This document shows, one piece after another, positions 6,059 through 7,327 of a stretch of 7,327 nt of DNA; within the stretch, counting starts at the first letter, position 1, and every line of letters starts with the position of its first letter. Source of the stretch: JAIVJN01 sp036732565 (GTDB taxonomy: Bacteria > Acidobacteriota > Vicinamibacteria > Vicinamibacterales > UBA2999); contig DAINCF010000359.1 in NCBI GenBank assembly GCA_036732565.1, positions 1 to 7,327 of the forward strand. The letters run 5' to 3'. The position numbers and the translations under genes were made by a program. The notes under the pieces were generated by a model that did not search any database, was not told where the DNA came from, and saw only the letters and a list, made by a program, of their open reading frames with translations.

Positions 6059-6855
6059 CGCGCGAGCATCCAGAGCGCCAGACCGATGAGCGCCACGCCG
6101 CCGAGGCGGCTGCCATGCTCGCCCGCCGGCAAGATCCTCTCGGCCGCCACCACCGTGGTCAATGCCGCGATGACATAGAGATTCATCACGCCTCCGACGA
6201 ACAGCAGGAGCATCAGCGCCCAGCAGCAGCCGACGCAATAGACGCCGTGGTCGATGCCCATGCGGAACGCGCCAAAAGCGCCCGCGCGCCACCGCCCGAG
6301 GAGAAACGAAATCGGTGAGCGGCACGAGCGGAGGCAGACGCGCTTCAACGGTGTCCACTGATAGACGCCCGCGACGATCAGCAACGCGGCGCTTGCCCGG
6401 GGACTCGTCATTTCCATCATCGGCGAGAGGAGCAGGAGCGCCGCGAGCAGTCGCTGGACGATAGTGGCGGCGACGCTGAAGACCGCCCACACGACCACGT
6501 ACCCCGCCGTGAACAGATACAGGTAGCTGGCGCGCCGCGGGTTGGTCGACGCCTTGCGCGCGAGTGCGCCGTAGATCGACAGCATCGGCCATGCCGACGG
6601 CAGCATCATCGCGGCCATCATCACCGCCCACATCGTCCACAACAGCAGGAGGTGGGTGCCGTCCCAGACGCGGGTCATCATCCAGGCCGACGGCCCCGTC
6701 ATCGCGCCGTACATGTCCCGCGCCATCGCCACGATCCACCACCACGAGAGGAGGAGGACGATGAGGACGGCGATGGTGAACGCGGCCCGGTCGCGGCTAA
6801 GCGCTCTTCCAGGAGAAGGGAGCGTACTGTCCGTTGTTCCGTCCGGTGGTGTCAT
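6055..6855 (-). CDS. DUF2182 polytopic membrane protein, putative metal-binding
   Basis: Integral inner-membrane protein of the DUF2182 family (often annotated as predicted metal-binding membrane protein); the biochemical role is unproven. In 266 residues I see about six hydrophobic segments, roughly 24-45, 67-97 (with the signature WAVMMAAMMLPSAWP), 110-138, 152-170, 205-238 and 250-265. Candidate metal ligands are the methionine-rich second helix, C174/C178 in KRVCLRSCRSP and H203, C207, C210, C211 in HGVYCVGCCWALM, all typical of the family. The length is normal. The ATG at 6855 lies inside the upstream DUF1326 gene, giving a 59-base overlap in a different frame. No other ATG, GTG or TTG precedes the first membrane helix, so the overlap seems genuine. 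GAAGTGGG just upstream is a weak ribosome site. DUF1326 and DUF2182 genes are frequent partners. Confidence 0.92.
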   Translation of the reverse strand: MTPPDGTTDSTLPSPGRALSRDRAAFTIAVLIVLLLSWWWIVAMARDMYGAMTGPSAWMMTRVWDGTHLLLLWTMWAVMMAAMMLPSAWPMLSIYGALARKASTNPRRASYLYLFTAGYVVVWAVFSVAATIVQRLLAALLLLSPMMEMTSPRASAALLIVAGVYQWTPLKRVCLRSCRSPISFLLGRWRAGAFGAFRMGIDHGVYCVGCCWALMLLLFVGGVMNLYVIAALTTVVAAERILPAGEHGSRLGGVALIGLALWMLAR

Positions 6856-7327
6856 CCCACTTCAAGCCGAGCGCGTGCACGTGGCTCTTCGAGGCGCGGG
6901 CCAGGGCGAAACGATCCGCCGCAGGATGCCCGGTGTGATCGAGCTGCAGCGGCTCGGTTTCGTTCGGATTGATCCCTTTGGCGCCCACGGCGGCCATATC
7001 GACCAGATTCGATGCCTGCACGGACCACGTGACGCCGTCATGCTCGAATCGGATCGGCGCGGATTCGACGCCGAGAAACTTCGCGACCAGACCCGAGAGC
7101 GCCGACATCGGGCCGCCCGCGCTGCCGCTCGCGATGGCGGTGATGGCATCGCGCTGTTCGGCACTGGCGCGATCGTCGGCGATGACGCCCACCGACCAAT
7201 TCCCCTTGCCCATCTCCTCCGGCGTCCAGCCGAGGACGATGAAGCCAAGGCCGTCGAGCGACACCTGGCCGTAGGTCCCGCGGTCGACGTGAAAGGCCAT
7301 CGCGAAGGTGCAGGCCCCTTGGCTCGG
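6797..7327 (-). CDS. DUF1326 family protein, N-terminus outside window
   Basis: The last 176 residues of a DUF1326 protein; the frame stays open to the right edge, beginning PSQGACTFAMAFHVDRG. The ATG at 7300 is therefore internal (the M of AMAFHV), not the start. Full-length members are about 200-210 residues, so roughly 25-35 residues are missing, including the N-terminal CNC...CPC-type cysteine cluster expected in this family. Family landmarks present are the early GxCxF segment, FxVDRGxYGxVSLDGLxF, HPAADRFALARASKSHVHA and the C-terminal WDDTTGRNNGQYAPFSWK. The protein has no membrane segment. Its function is unknown; the cysteine and histidine clusters and the partnership with DUF2182 suggest metal binding. 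It is the first visible gene of the leftward row and may itself have further genes upstream beyond the window. Confidence 0.92.
   Translation of the reverse strand, partial: PSQGACTFAMAFHVDRGTYGQVSLDGLGFIVLGWTPEEMGKGNWSVGVIADDRASAEQRDAITAIASGSAGGPMSALSGLVAKFLGVESAPIRFEHDGVTWSVQASNLVDMAAVGAKGINPNETEPLQLDHTGHPAADRFALARASKSHVHALGLKWDDTTGRNNGQYAPFSWKSA

Noticed and set aside
6059..6745. N-terminal extension of the SGNH hydrolase to 577 residues
   Set aside because: The extra stretch is a low-complexity Arg/Gly/Asp-rich shadow of the DUF2182 gene. The ATGA overlap at 6055-6058 marks the real start.
1..7327. CRISPR array, tRNA or rRNA gene, insertion sequence, phage attachment site
   Set aside because: No spaced direct repeats, cloverleaf sequence, transposase or integrase motifs, or terminal inverted repeats were seen.

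Overview
The window is GC-rich bacterial chromosomal DNA, densely packed with genes and without tRNA, rRNA, CRISPR or transposon signals. Codon choice, the gene families (an ECF sigma factor next to a DGPF-motif YCII protein, a DUF1326/DUF2182 pair, lineage-restricted exported proteins) and the GC content fit a soil-type bacterium. An acidobacterium (Vicinamibacteria-like) is my best guess, but this is inference from family memory and not a proven assignment.

Layout. (1) 1-1481, minus strand: a two-gene unit of a DGPF/YCII-domain protein followed 5 bases later by an ECF42-type sigma factor whose C-terminus runs off the left edge. (2) 1482-1694: divergent intergenic region with a near-perfect 16-bp dyad, a perfect 7-bp hairpin and a weak candidate ECF promoter. 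(3) 1695-4368, plus strand: two tandem genes for exported, cysteine-rich proteins of 425 and 444 residues that are diverged paralogs of each other. I do not recognise a named family. Their conserved blocks can be laid over a protein-kinase-like fold (beta3 Lys, alphaC Glu, an HxDxKPE-like catalytic loop in the first copy, a DxG block). The second copy has lost the catalytic-loop Asp. This pair is the most interesting thing here. (4) 4378-7327, minus strand: a tightly spaced gene row reading leftwards from the right edge: DUF1326 protein (N-terminus outside the window), DUF2182 membrane protein (59-base overlap), SGNH/GDSL hydrolase (ATGA overlap) and an unrecognised 202-residue protein. It converges on the second paralog with only 9 bases between stop codons.

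Working together: the sigma/DGPF pair is a known self-contained regulatory association. The two exported paralogs probably form an operon (61-base gap) and may act as a pair outside the cytoplasm. DUF1326 and DUF2182 are frequent neighbours, thought to be metal-related. The hydrolase and the unknown protein appear to be translated from the same message, but their link to the metal pair is not evident from sequence.
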